This document shows positions 56,405 through 64,000 of a stretch of 64,000 bases of DNA, one piece after another. Each line of letters starts with the position of its first letter. Within the stretch, counting starts at the first letter, position 1. The translations under genes and the position numbers were made by a program. A model generated the notes under the pieces. That model had not been told where the DNA came from. It did not search any database and was given only the letters and a program-made list of their open reading frames with translations. Source of the DNA: Pedobacter helvus (lineage in GTDB: Bacteria > Bacteroidota > Bacteroidia > Sphingobacteriales > Sphingobacteriaceae); the NCBI RefSeq assembly GCF_005925325.1, contig NZ_SRMP01000006.1, positions 248,001 through 312,000 of the forward strand, read 5' to 3'.

Positions 56405-56815
56405 ATGAAAAAAAGAATTAGTGTGCCAACGGTACCACTTCAAGAAGCTATTGATCGCGTGACCCGTTTTCGTGATCAATTAATTAATCAAGTTCCAGAA
56501 GCCAACATCCCAAGGGCAGTTTTTATTCCTATTGCTGATTTAATGGCTATTATAGAGAAATTTCAGGATTTAGATGATCAAGGAAATATCCGTAATTCGT
56601 TAACTGGAGTAAGGGCTTACTTTGCGGTTAAAGAAGGAGATCAAGCTTTGCCAGACGATGTTACGGCATTAATAGTGCCCGTAGATTTAGGCGGTTCGGA
56701 TATTGTAGCACACAACACGGGAGTAGAAGGTGAAGAGGATGATAGCGATATCTACGATTTCACACAGCCATGCCCTTCAAAATGCGATACTGAAAGTCCA
56801 TTATTTGTCCCTTAG
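56405..56815 (+). CDS. Small protein with C-terminal CPxxCD motif
   Basis: A 136-residue soluble protein of unknown family. Residues 1-60 are helical (VPLQEAIDRVTRFRDQLINQV), residues 65-100 alternate strands (RAYFAVKEG; DVTALIVPVD), then comes an acidic stretch and DIYDFTQPCPSKCDTES, whose CPxxCD resembles a redox or metal site. I do not recognise a named family, although similar proteins recur in this phylum near sensor kinases. The next gene starts 3 nt after the stop. It is probably the first gene of a three-gene operon and could be the input or output of the sensor system. Confidence 0.75.
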   Translation: MKKRISVPTVPLQEAIDRVTRFRDQLINQVPEANIPRAVFIPIADLMAIIEKFQDLDDQGNIRNSLTGVRAYFAVKEGDQALPDDVTALIVPVDLGGSDIVAHNTGVEGEEDDSDIYDFTQPCPSKCDTESPLFVP

Positions 56816-56818
56816 CCT

Positions 56819-57466
56819 GTGAAAAATATTTTTATAGGGGTGGTGGCTCCCCTAAGTATTTTAATACCTATCTGTATGTTTCTTTACAAAAGGAAACATG
56901 CCGATAGGTCTATAAAAATCATATTTTATTATTTGATTGCCGCTGGGTTAATTAATGCCACTGCAGTTCTTCTAGCCAAGAATGGTATACGTAATTTGCC
57001 TTTGTTGCATTTATATACCGTGGTAGAAACCCTTTTTTTTCTTAGCTATTTTAGAACGATTTTCGACAGCGTTAAAATTAAGAAGGCTCTCATGTTTGTA
57101 ATGATAGCTTTCACTCTATGCTGCATCATTAACTTAACTTTTATTCAGAGTGTTTTTACTTTTAATACGCATACTAGGCCATTAGAGGCTTTAATTGTTA
57201 CTGGAACTTGCTTGTTATACTTCTTCAAAAGTGGCTTTTCCGAAAATTGGTTGAGTTTTCCTATTAACTGGATCAACATGGGTATTTTAATGTATTTTCC
57301 TGCAGCGAGCCTTATTTTTATTTTTTCCAATTACTTTACGTTTGTTAAACTAGATGATGACATGACCAGCGTGGTTTGGAACATGCATGCATTTCTGGTA
57401 ATGCTGATGTACTTGATGTTTACAAAGGGTTTTAGTTTGCTTAAACAGACGAAGGAAAATACCTAA
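56819..57466 (+). CDS. Multi-spanning membrane protein, unknown family
   Basis: A 215-residue membrane protein with seven likely hydrophobic segments, starting at GTG. Recognisable conserved features are NLPLLHLYTVVETLFFLSYFR (near residue 59) and a C-terminal WNMHAFLVMLMYLMFTKGF, with Asn and His in the membrane. I know of no function. It lies between a small CPxxCD protein and a sensor kinase, both very close, so it may be a sensory or transmembrane partner of the kinase. Confidence 0.8.
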   Translation: MKNIFIGVVAPLSILIPICMFLYKRKHADRSIKIIFYYLIAAGLINATAVLLAKNGIRNLPLLHLYTVVETLFFLSYFRTIFDSVKIKKALMFVMIAFTLCCIINLTFIQSVFTFNTHTRPLEALIVTGTCLLYFFKSGFSENWLSFPINWINMGILMYFPAASLIFIFSNYFTFVKLDDDMTSVVWNMHAFLVMLMYLMFTKGFSLLKQTKENT

Positions 57467-57515
57467 GAATTGGCTTGCTGTGATAGGTTCGGATTAATAT
57501 TGATGAAAGGAAATA

Positions 57516-58301
57516 ATGGTTGACAACGTTTATCTGTTGATTTTTTACGGGGTACTTTTACTATTCATTTTGGTGGCGTCTTTTTTGCTGTTCTACATCA
57601 GAAACCAAAGCGTAGTTTGGAAACAGAAACGACAATTGCAAGAAACCCAAATCAACCAACAAAAGGAATTACTAAATGCAGTAATCGACTCGCAAGAGGT
57701 AGAGCGTAAAAGAATTGGCCAAGATCTGCACGATGAGATAGGAGGTACGCTTTCGGCGATTAAACTGATGCTGAATTCGCTTCGCAATCAGTTATCGGAA
57801 GATCAGGAAGAGGTAATGACAGAGGCCAAGCAGCTTATCGATAAAATGATTGTTGATGTAAGGCACATCTCACATGACCTATCGCCACCAGGCTTAGCTG
57901 TATTCGGCTTATTTGCGACCATCGAAGCGTTTGTTGCACTCATCAATAACACTGGCGAAATAAAAATTTCCATTGTTCAGTATGAATCTTTGGAAGAACT
58001 ACTATTGCCGGAGAAAACTGCTTTGGCTTTGTTTAGGGTGCTTACCCAGTTGATTGATAATACAATTAAGCATGCCCAAGCTACTGAAATTACGATTTCT
58101 TTCAAAAAAGCTGCTCTTTTAGAAATTGCTTATCAGGATAACGGTAAGGGCTTTGATCTTGAAGCTTTAGAGAGAAGAACGGGAATAGGGATGCAAAACA
58201 TTCAAAGTCGTTTGCAAATGATTAACGCAACCTATCAAATTAATACCAGCGTTGGCAAGGGCTTTAGGTTAGAGATTGCTTGTCCGTTTGCTGCCGAATA
58301 A
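57516..58301 (+). CDS. Sensor histidine kinase (HisKA_3/NarX-LiaS type)
   Basis: A 261-residue kinase with a single N-terminal transmembrane helix (residues about 7-27), then a short coiled coil and HisKA_3 phospho-acceptor RKRIGQDLHDEIGGTLSAIK (near residue 70), then the HATPase with RVLTQLIDNTIKHAQA (near 170), YQDNGKGF (near 207) and the G box GIGMQNIQSRL. There is no large sensor domain, so signal input must come through the membrane, plausibly from the membrane protein encoded just upstream. The divergent LuxR-type regulator (55535-56203) is the probable partner. Confidence 0.92.
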   Translation: MVDNVYLLIFYGVLLLFILVASFLLFYIRNQSVVWKQKRQLQETQINQQKELLNAVIDSQEVERKRIGQDLHDEIGGTLSAIKLMLNSLRNQLSEDQEEVMTEAKQLIDKMIVDVRHISHDLSPPGLAVFGLFATIEAFVALINNTGEIKISIVQYESLEELLLPEKTALALFRVLTQLIDNTIKHAQATEITISFKKAALLEIAYQDNGKGFDLEALERRTGIGMQNIQSRLQMINATYQINTSVGKGFRLEIACPFAAE

Positions 58302-58393
58302 TTGCAGGAATTTTAAAAGATTTTTTTTAAAACCTTTTCATAAACCGGCTGTTGTAGAACATATAAAATCTTCATACAATAGTTTGTTTGGTT

Positions 58394-58430
58394 AAAGCCC
58401 ACTGATGGATGTCAATGGGCTTTATTTTTT
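58394..58430 (+). terminator. Terminator of the sensor-kinase operon
   Basis: AAAGCCCA (58394-58401) pairs with TGGGCTTT (58416-58423), followed by a T-run, about 90 nt after the kinase stop. Confidence 0.85.
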
Positions 58431-58573
58431 TCGAAATTTAGATGTCTTCGCTATTTAGAGGCAGACTAATGTAGAAAGTAGAGCCTACTTCCAGTTCGTT
58501 TTATACCCCTGTTTCAATAGAAAAATACCCCTGAATGATATCGGATAGTCAAAGATCTTGCAGCTGTTGACAG

Positions 58574-59071
58574 CTAACCTAGGTCAGATATAATGTATTT
58601 GCTGGCAATTAAAAGCAGCAACGTTCTGTTCGATTTTGCTTGTTCATAATTCTCTTTTAACAACTTCCCAATTTGCTTGTTTTTCAGTTTTACGGCAGTC
58701 ATTTGTAGAATTTGGAAAGACGCCATTTCTACACTCTCTATGTTTTGTAGGTAAAATAGGATCGAAAGATCCCTAAGCTCTACATCTGGTCCTTGCTTGT
58801 TTATCGCAACAAATGCATCCTCTATAAAACCCACAAGCCCCTTGGTAGCGCAGTCAGAATAAGATACCTCCATTAGTTCGTAGATCATATCCAACCTCGT
58901 AATTTCAGTCTTTACATTTTCAATCGTATTGGTAATGGCTTCTTTCAGGTCCGAAAAATAGGCCTGCTCAACCAGCTGCGGTAATCGACTGATCAAATGT
59001 TGTTTTGCACAATAAATTTTGTCTAGGTGCTCGATAAAAAAGATTTCGAGTTTTTCGCGGTCTAAGTTCAT
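58574..59071 (-). CDS. DUF892/YciF-like ferritin-fold protein, degenerate
   Basis: A 165-residue four-helix protein of the DUF892 (YciF) family: the segments IYCAKQHLISRLPQLVEQA (residues 19-37) and the helix ENVKTEITRLDMIYELM (51-67), GLVGFIED (78-85) and IESVEMASFQIL (111-122) align with it. In the usual family the first helix carries AEKQL and the second a HLEET motif with metal-binding Glu; here those positions read AKQHL and NVKTE, so part of the di-iron site is gone. The function is unknown; family members are stress-related. It follows a response-regulator gene on the same strand. Confidence 0.6.
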   Translation of the reverse strand: MNLDREKLEIFFIEHLDKIYCAKQHLISRLPQLVEQAYFSDLKEAITNTIENVKTEITRLDMIYELMEVSYSDCATKGLVGFIEDAFVAINKQGPDVELRDLSILFYLQNIESVEMASFQILQMTAVKLKNKQIGKLLKENYEQAKSNRTLLLLIASKYIISDLG

Positions 59072-59100
59072 AGGCTGCTATAAAAAGATTTCAAGAGTGA

Positions 59101-59481
59101 TTAGCTGGTAAATTTGTTGACGACACTGATCAGTCCATCGATATCGAAGGGTTTAACCACGTAGGCATCGGCGCCACATGAGGCAGCCATTTGTGGCAGA
59201 TTTTGCTCTGCAGAAAGCAGAATTACAGGTAAATGGCTAGTGGCTGTAAAAGCCTTAAGCTCTTCGCACAATTGTACGCCAGTTTTGTTGAATCCAACTA
59301 TCCTTACATCTAGTAACACCAAATCAGGATGCACTAACATAATCTCATCCACAGACATACCATTACTATTAGATATAATCTCATAGTCTTCTTCTTGAAA
59401 AATAATATTCAGTATCTCAAGAATGTCAGGGTCATCCTCGATGGTTAGTATCCGTTTTTTCATAGATTGTGGTGCAGACAT
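59101..59481 (-). CDS. Stand-alone receiver domain protein
   Basis: A 126-residue single-domain response regulator without output domain. The acidic pocket is EDDPDI, the phospho-acceptor Asp is in LVLLDVRIVG, and the Lys in VVKPF closes the site. The start is either MSAPQS (used here) or MKKRIL six codons later; the TTG-initiated longer frame is less likely. It lies downstream of a histidine kinase gene (59586-61541) and upstream of the DUF892-like gene, all on the minus strand. It probably relays phosphate from that kinase to another protein. Confidence 0.9.
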   Translation of the reverse strand: MSAPQSMKKRILTIEDDPDILEILNIIFQEEDYEIISNSNGMSVDEIMLVHPDLVLLDVRIVGFNKTGVQLCEELKAFTATSHLPVILLSAEQNLPQMAASCGADAYVVKPFDIDGLISVVNKFTS

Positions 59482-59585
59482 ATTGCGAATTAACAAACAT
59501 TGGGCGAAATTGTTTGCGTAATCTCTATTATGTGCATTTCTAATTTCCCAAAATATAAGTATATGTTAATAAAGGAGGTTTATCC

Positions 59586-61541
59586 CTAGTGATCAACCAA
59601 AGGAATGGTAACCACAATCTCCGTTCCCTTACCATCCGAACTGATCTTCATTTCCCCATTCAGGTATTGAACCCTACGGCGAATGGATTCCAGTCCCAAT
59701 GATTTGCTGGTGCTGTTCCTCTTCTCACTGAGACCAACGCCATCGTCAATTATATTCAACACAAGTTGTCCCTCATCCTGATAGATCAGAATTTCTACTT
59801 TTTTAGCTTTAGCATGTTTGATGATATTGGTGATGGCTTCTTGAATCACACGTAGCAATACAATACGAGTATCTGTTCCGATACCAGTTAACGAAGTATC
59901 ATCAATGTGGATTTGCTTTTGGTAGCGGTTGCCTGGCAGCGAACTTTCGGCAAGCTGTTGAATCTGGTTTTCGAAAGATAATTCGTGTACCTTATCGGAG
60001 GCGCTGAACCAATCATGACTTTTACTTCTTACCGTTTCATAAGCTTTTACCATTTCTGTGCGTAGAGAATTGAATTTATTTCTCAGTCCATCATCTGCAA
60101 CATCCATCGAGAGTACTTCGAGCTGATGCGTAAAAGCCGCCATAGATGATGATAACCCATCATGCAAATCTTGCCCCAATCTTTGTTGTTCTTCCTTAAC
60201 AGCTTCATGCTTTGCTTCTTCCATGGCAATAATTTGCATATCGGCCATTTGGTTAAGTGCTACTATTTGTGCTTTAGCTTTCCTGCTTCTGTACACCATC
60301 AGCAAGTAAATCAAAAGGATCAATAGTGTTGCCGCAATGGAAATGATGACTAACCATTTGGTGCGTTGCTGTTTAACCAGTTCAGTTTTTTGAAGGGCAA
60401 TATCGCTATGCTCAGCTTGGGTATAGGCATAGAGCAGGTCACTAGTTTCTGCCATTAAAGTACCCTGCAAATTTCTTTCATGTTGTATCGATTCTGTTAG
60501 GTAGCTATAGGCGCCTTGATAATTGCCCTTAATGGCCTGTAGTTTTGCCTTGTATTCCTCCAGATCGGCGCTTTGGCTCTTGCCAAAATTGGGCGAATGC
60601 TCGTACTTGCTGATGTAGGCCGCCAGGCTGTCTGGTTTTTTCAGGTTAAAAAAGTTTTCAATGCGCATGCGCACCACGTTGATATCGATAAAATTAGCCG
60701 CCTGGTCACTATAGGTTTTCTTCAATCCCTCCATGCGGTCTAAAATCTTTCCAGCAAGTTGATAATTCTGTTGGTAATTAGCTAAGGAGTGCTCCATGTC
60801 TATCAATAAGAGGTCGTTGTAAAGCATTCTGCTCCTGCTGCTCAATGGATATTTACTTTGAATAGCCTTGCCTATGCTTCTAGTTAAATCAGCAGTTTTT
60901 AAAACCTTAGCGCTGTCTTTTTGCTTAATATAACCCGTAAGGGTAGGGGAAAGCACATACATTGCATTTAACGCAATGGATAGATCTACCTTATCTTTTT
61001 TGATGAGCTCAGGTAAAGAAGTAATGTATTTCTCTTCCTTTTCGAACACGGCAATTACCTTGTCGTAAAGCCTTTGTTCCTGGTACATTTTACATTTCTG
61101 CAACTGCTCTATCAACGGATTGTTCTCGCCTTCTCTTTTGTACTCTTCCGTTACTTTTTCGGCATAATACATCGAGGCTCCCTTTTTCTTGAACATACGT
61201 GCATTGTTGAAGAACAGGTAATAATAGCTCTTGCGGGCATAGCTATATTTTGGGTCGCCCCAAGCGATATCTTCATACAGACTTAGCAAGTTTACTAATT
61301 CTTTGGTCTCAAAGCTTTTCCCTTCCGAAAGAAATTGATGGATCAGCGAATCTGCTTTGATCAGGTATTTATCTGCCGGAAATTTACCAGCTTGATATGC
61401 TTTGCCCAACTTGTGGAATTCTTGGGGTGCACGGTCTTTCTGTACTTGGCCATAGGCAAAATTCACTACGGAAAATAGGGATAAGAATAGGAGGGAAAAG
61501 AAAAAGCCTTTTCTTGATTTGGGGTAGATTGAGGTTTTCAT
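59586..61541 (-). CDS. Sensor histidine kinase with helical periplasmic/TPR-like sensor
   Basis: A 651-residue kinase. An N-terminal signal peptide (cleaved near NFAYGQVQ, residue 31) precedes about 350 residues of helical repeats resembling TPR, then a transmembrane helix (residues about 394-415, WLVIISIAATLLILLIYLLMVY), a coiled coil and HisKA_3 motif RLGQDLHDGLSSSMAAFTHQ (near 456), then HATPase (RVIQEAITNIIKHAKA; IDDGVGL; SLGLESIRRRV). It senses an extracytoplasmic cue. The stand-alone receiver downstream and the LuxR-type regulator (55535) are candidate partners. Confidence 0.92.
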   Translation of the reverse strand: MKTSIYPKSRKGFFFSLLFLSLFSVVNFAYGQVQKDRAPQEFHKLGKAYQAGKFPADKYLIKADSLIHQFLSEGKSFETKELVNLLSLYEDIAWGDPKYSYARKSYYYLFFNNARMFKKKGASMYYAEKVTEEYKREGENNPLIEQLQKCKMYQEQRLYDKVIAVFEKEEKYITSLPELIKKDKVDLSIALNAMYVLSPTLTGYIKQKDSAKVLKTADLTRSIGKAIQSKYPLSSRSRMLYNDLLLIDMEHSLANYQQNYQLAGKILDRMEGLKKTYSDQAANFIDINVVRMRIENFFNLKKPDSLAAYISKYEHSPNFGKSQSADLEEYKAKLQAIKGNYQGAYSYLTESIQHERNLQGTLMAETSDLLYAYTQAEHSDIALQKTELVKQQRTKWLVIISIAATLLILLIYLLMVYRSRKAKAQIVALNQMADMQIIAMEEAKHEAVKEEQQRLGQDLHDGLSSSMAAFTHQLEVLSMDVADDGLRNKFNSLRTEMVKAYETVRSKSHDWFSASDKVHELSFENQIQQLAESSLPGNRYQKQIHIDDTSLTGIGTDTRIVLLRVIQEAITNIIKHAKAKKVEILIYQDEGQLVLNIIDDGVGLSEKRNSTSKSLGLESIRRRVQYLNGEMKISSDGKGTEIVVTIPLVDH

Positions 61542-61590
61542 ACGTTAACAATTTAAGCGAATAAAGGTAGATTGGAATTTGCCCTAATGC

Positions 61591-61672
61591 TATAGATAAC
61601 GTTCCTACGGAAACCTATATCTCTGCCCTTTTCGGTGTTACCACCTTCTCGCCCCTAGGAGTGGTGCCTACC
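61591..61672. repeat. Structured palindromic DNA, dispersed-repeat type
   Basis: Two nested palindromes: AGATA/TATCT around TTCC/GGAA (61594-61622) and ACCAC/GTGGT around a short inner stem (61640-61665). Confidence 0.4.
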
Positions 61673-61876
61673 CTGCGTTACGACAAGATAATCTATTGCA
61701 AAATACAGTAAAAACATTTAGATTTTTATAAAACTTTTAGGAATATTTATAACGGATGCTTTCTGCGGATTATATTGTGACTATCTATTCTTATGCCAAA
61801 TAGACGGTTTTAGTTCCATGTATTTAGGATACGATGTCTATAATGCTGTGTTACGATGTAAAGCAAAAATGTCCTC

Positions 61877-61934
61877 AAAAAAAAGGACGAGGCCTCCTTT
61901 CGGAAACCCCATCCCATCTAAATTAACGCTCTCT
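61877..61934 (-). ncRNA. Candidate small RNA, copy B
   Basis: Same unit as copy A. Terminator stem 61884-61897 with 61902-61915, GAAA loop, eight U. Its transcribed part differs from copy A at only two bases, one of which keeps stem pairing. Confidence 0.7.
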
Positions 61935-61938
61935 GGAA

Positions 61939-61969
61939 CAAATGTGGGTATACATTTAGATACTGCAAA
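61939..61969 (-). promoter_or_regulatory. Promoter of sRNA copy B
   Basis: On the minus strand: TTTG (61966-61969), exactly 19 nt, then CACATTTG (61939-61946), one mismatch from consensus. The upstream block (61992-62008) is conserved with copy A. Confidence 0.65.
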
Positions 61970-62050
61970 TAAAGTATCGATGTTAATGCCATATCTATCG
62001 ACGAATGCATTAAACAGCTGCAAAAATGCTGTGTTTCCATTACTCCTAGA

Positions 62051-63517
62051 CTAAGCACTAGGCTGTTTCAGGTAAGCATTGCAAAAACCTTTTAAGAGCT
62101 GTACCGCTGCCGAAAGTTCTTCTTCACTTAGCGAAGCAAATCCAAATCTAAAAGCGTTTTCATTTAAGTCTACGCGAATAATTTCTAATTGTGGTAGCGA
62201 TTTAATTTTTCTTACTGGGATTGAGGGCAGCAGCTTAACCCATAAGGCCATACCTCCGGTCGGGATAGTATAAGATACAAGACCTTTCAGTTCGGTTTTC
62301 AAAAGACCGTCAAGATGCAACATCCTGTTCTTATAAATTTTCCTTGCCTTTTTAAGGTGTCTGCTTAGCTCTCCGTCTGTTATTAAACTAGCTAGCGCAT
62401 TTTGCATGTAGATATCATTACCAATATCTATTAGCTTTCTTAATTGCATACACTGTTCTATAAAGTTTCTCGTAGCCACCATAAAGCCAATCCTCATTGA
62501 TGGGCCAAGTATTTTGGAGAAAGAGCCCATATATACCACATTCCCTTCGTGCTTAGCACTAGCCAGTGGCAGGTAAGGTGCACTGTCATAATGATAATCA
62601 AAATCATAATCATCCTCAATAATTACAAAAGAATAGATTTGTGATAGGCTTAGTAATTCCATCCGTCTGTGCACACTTAAGGTGGCAGTAGTAGGATAGT
62701 GGTGGTGCGGAATAATATATACCGCTGTAACGTTATGCGCTTTGCAAACCGCTTCCAGCTGGTCTATTTGCATGCCATTTTCATCAACAGGTATTTCGAT
62801 AATTTGCGAGCCAGTTTCGGTAAATACCTGATTGGCTGCCGGGTAATTTGGCCTGCCTATTACAATGGTAGTAGTTGGGTTTAGTAAAAGTTGTGCTGCT
62901 AAATAAATGCACATTTGCGCCCCATGGGTGATGAGTAGGTTCTCGGCAGATATAGTCAAACCTCTCGTTTGGCCAAGATAGTCTGCCAGTTGCGATCTCA
63001 ATGCAAGAGTTCCCTGCGAATTGCCAAGATTGGCATTTTTAATTGCATAGTTTCTTTTGGTATAACTCCTGTAAGTTTTCAAAAGAGTGTCAATAGGCGA
63101 TAACCTAATGTCTGGATGCCCATCATCTATCACCAGCTCTGGGGCAGTCAAACGCTCATTTACTGGTTCACTACTTAGCGATGTATTAAATGAAAAGTTG
63201 TAAGTAAGTTCGTAAGAATTTTCAGGCTCAGAAAATTTCCATTTTTTACCTTCCAACGTAGGAATCTGCTCAGAAACCCTGATCCTTTTGCGGGGCAAAA
63301 CCCTAATCCACCCTTGTGCATCGAGCTCATCATAAGCAGCAACAACGGTTTTCCTATGCACCATAAGCGATTGGGCCAACTCTCTACTTCCGGGAATCTG
63401 ATCTCCGGCTTTTAACAAACCATGTCGTATGGCATTGGCAATCGCGAAGGAAATTTGCTTGTAAACGGCAATTTTACTATCCCTGTTTAATACAATTAGC
63501 GGCGTTATAGGGTGCAT
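62051..63517 (-). CDS. MocR family GntR-type regulator with aminotransferase domain
   Basis: A 488-residue PdxR/MocR-type regulator. The N-terminal winged helix (residues about 10-75) has YKQISFAIANAIRHG and VHRKTVVAAYDELDAQGWI. The C-terminal fold-type I aminotransferase-like domain (about 120-480) keeps the PLP lysine in MGSFSKILGPSMRIGF (near 330). Members use PLP as signal and often control the adjacent divergent gene; here that is a GNAT acetyltransferase. An inverted repeat GGACTAT/ATAGTCC in the intergenic region is a candidate binding site. Confidence 0.92.
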   Translation of the reverse strand: MHPITPLIVLNRDSKIAVYKQISFAIANAIRHGLLKAGDQIPGSRELAQSLMVHRKTVVAAYDELDAQGWIRVLPRKRIRVSEQIPTLEGKKWKFSEPENSYELTYNFSFNTSLSSEPVNERLTAPELVIDDGHPDIRLSPIDTLLKTYRSYTKRNYAIKNANLGNSQGTLALRSQLADYLGQTRGLTISAENLLITHGAQMCIYLAAQLLLNPTTTIVIGRPNYPAANQVFTETGSQIIEIPVDENGMQIDQLEAVCKAHNVTAVYIIPHHHYPTTATLSVHRRMELLSLSQIYSFVIIEDDYDFDYHYDSAPYLPLASAKHEGNVVYMGSFSKILGPSMRIGFMVATRNFIEQCMQLRKLIDIGNDIYMQNALASLITDGELSRHLKKARKIYKNRMLHLDGLLKTELKGLVSYTIPTGGMALWVKLLPSIPVRKIKSLPQLEIIRVDLNENAFRFGFASLSEEELSAAVQLLKGFCNAYLKQPSA

Positions 63518-63519
63518 CT

Positions 63520-63560
63520 GGACTATCTATTAGTTTAAAACTGGCGCATAAATATAGTCC
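63520..63560. promoter_or_regulatory. Candidate MocR operator
   Basis: GGACTAT (63520-63526) and its complement ATAGTCC (63554-63560), centres 34 nt apart, about three helical turns, between MocR and the GNAT gene. Confidence 0.45.
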
Positions 63561-63569
63561 TGATGCCGC

Positions 63570-63577
63570 TAAATTTG
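63570..63577 (+). promoter_or_regulatory. -7 element for the GNAT gene
   Basis: The exact element TAAATTTG, giving a leader of about 24 nt. Confidence 0.5.
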
Positions 63578-63605
63578 CAATTCATTCTTTAAATATTTGC
63601 ACGAT

Positions 63606-64000
63606 ATGAATTACGAAATCAGAAAAGCCGGCTTAAAAGATTTAGAAAAGGCCGCTGAAATTTTTAACCTTTATAGGATTTTTTATCGCCAAGAAGATAA
63701 CTATGAGAAATGCCATGCCTTTATCAAAGAAAGGTTATTACATGACCAGTCTAATATTTTTTTGGCATTGGCCGATGGACAGGTAGTAGGCTTTGTACAG
63801 TTGTATAAACTCTATCATTACATCAAATTGGAGAAACAATGGCTCTTGAGCGATCTTTTTGTACATCCAAATCATCGTGGTAAGGGATTATCTATACAGC
63901 TGATAGATCGTAGTAAAGAATGGTGCGAAGAAACAGGAGCTTGCGGATTGATGCTGGAAACCGAAAAAACCAACCAAATTGGCAATGCCTTGTATCCACG
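63606..64000 (+). CDS. GNAT family N-acetyltransferase, 3'-truncated by window edge
   Basis: 131 codons are visible and open to the edge (MNYEIRKAGL). Acetyl-CoA binding motif A is DLFVHPNHRGKGLSIQLI (near residue 80-97), with the R/QxxGxG/A signature, and the residue pattern ACGLMLETEKTNQIGNALYP follows. It would transfer an acetyl group to an amine; substrate unknown. Likely controlled by the divergent MocR gene. Confidence 0.9.
   Translation, partial: MNYEIRKAGLKDLEKAAEIFNLYRIFYRQEDNYEKCHAFIKERLLHDQSNIFLALADGQVVGFVQLYKLYHYIKLEKQWLLSDLFVHPNHRGKGLSIQLIDRSKEWCEETGACGLMLETEKTNQIGNALYP

Larger units (their letters stand above)
61542..62050. other. 509-nt intergenic region with sRNA copy B
   Basis: It contains a possible structured repeat at 61591-61670 and the sRNA copy B unit at 61877-62009. 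An open + strand frame (61818-62054) covers the same unit, but I attribute it to chance. Confidence 0.7.

Noticed and set aside
61818..62054. Open + strand frame of 78 codons over the sRNA copy B unit
   Set aside because: It is not conserved as a frame in copy A, where it is interrupted, while promoter and terminator structure are conserved; it is most likely chance.

Overview
The window is chromosomal DNA from a Bacteroidota bacterium, most likely Sphingobacteriaceae and close to Pedobacter. The evidence is the low GC content, many exact Bacteroidota promoters (TTG, about 19 nt, TAnnTTTG), lineage proteins (a DUF3467 protein after rpoC, the TamL/TamB pair, a PorV/PorQ-type protein, paired SurA-like proteins) and near absence of Shine-Dalgarno sites. 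I see no tRNA, rRNA, CRISPR array, intact insertion sequence or prophage.

Layout. 1-6.2 kb: the 3' part of rpoC, a DUF3467 protein, a Pr6Pr membrane protein, a cupin and a desaturase. 6.2-11 kb, minus strand: RhlE-type helicase, an orphan small protein, a PLP enzyme and an amino-acid permease. 11-15.4 kb: parE and a hybrid histidine kinase. 15.4-23.8 kb, minus strand: YihY-type protein, tamL and tamB (outer-membrane biogenesis). 24-28.2 kb: cytidine deaminase, amidohydrolase and a serine hydrolase that keeps only the C-terminal half of a GH3 enzyme. 28.2-29.5 kb: rdgB and a possible relative of the polymerase III psi subunit. 29.6-33 kb: a SurA-like protein without PPIase domains, a full SurA-like protein, MoxR and a Fur-family regulator. 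33-41.5 kb: reductase, PorV-like protein, ACP-phosphodiesterase-like protein, tyrS, LuxE-like protein and penicillin acylase. 41.6-52 kb: TonB receptor, ABC-F protein, argS, TSUP protein, AI-2E protein and mnmE.

52-62 kb looks accessory. It holds a DUF4832 lipoprotein with a fascin-like tail, a degenerate M15 peptidase, two two-component systems, a small Cys-tail protein next to a multi-spanning membrane protein and a histidine kinase, and a degenerate DUF892 protein. Both ends carry a copy, in the same orientation, of a conserved unit that reads as a small RNA gene: a promoter, a body of about 55 nt and a 14-bp GAAA-capped terminator. This pair is the best candidate for something undescribed. 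The window ends with a MocR regulator divergent from a truncated GNAT gene.

A second theme is intergenic DNA with 7-bp periodicity at seven loci, plus an 8-bp version in front of tyrS. The heptads fill whole gaps and abut -7 elements. Many + strand genes have their -7 element only 1-10 nt before the ATG, suggesting leaderless or nearly leaderless mRNAs; I used this to correct several starts (fur-like, mnmE, parE).
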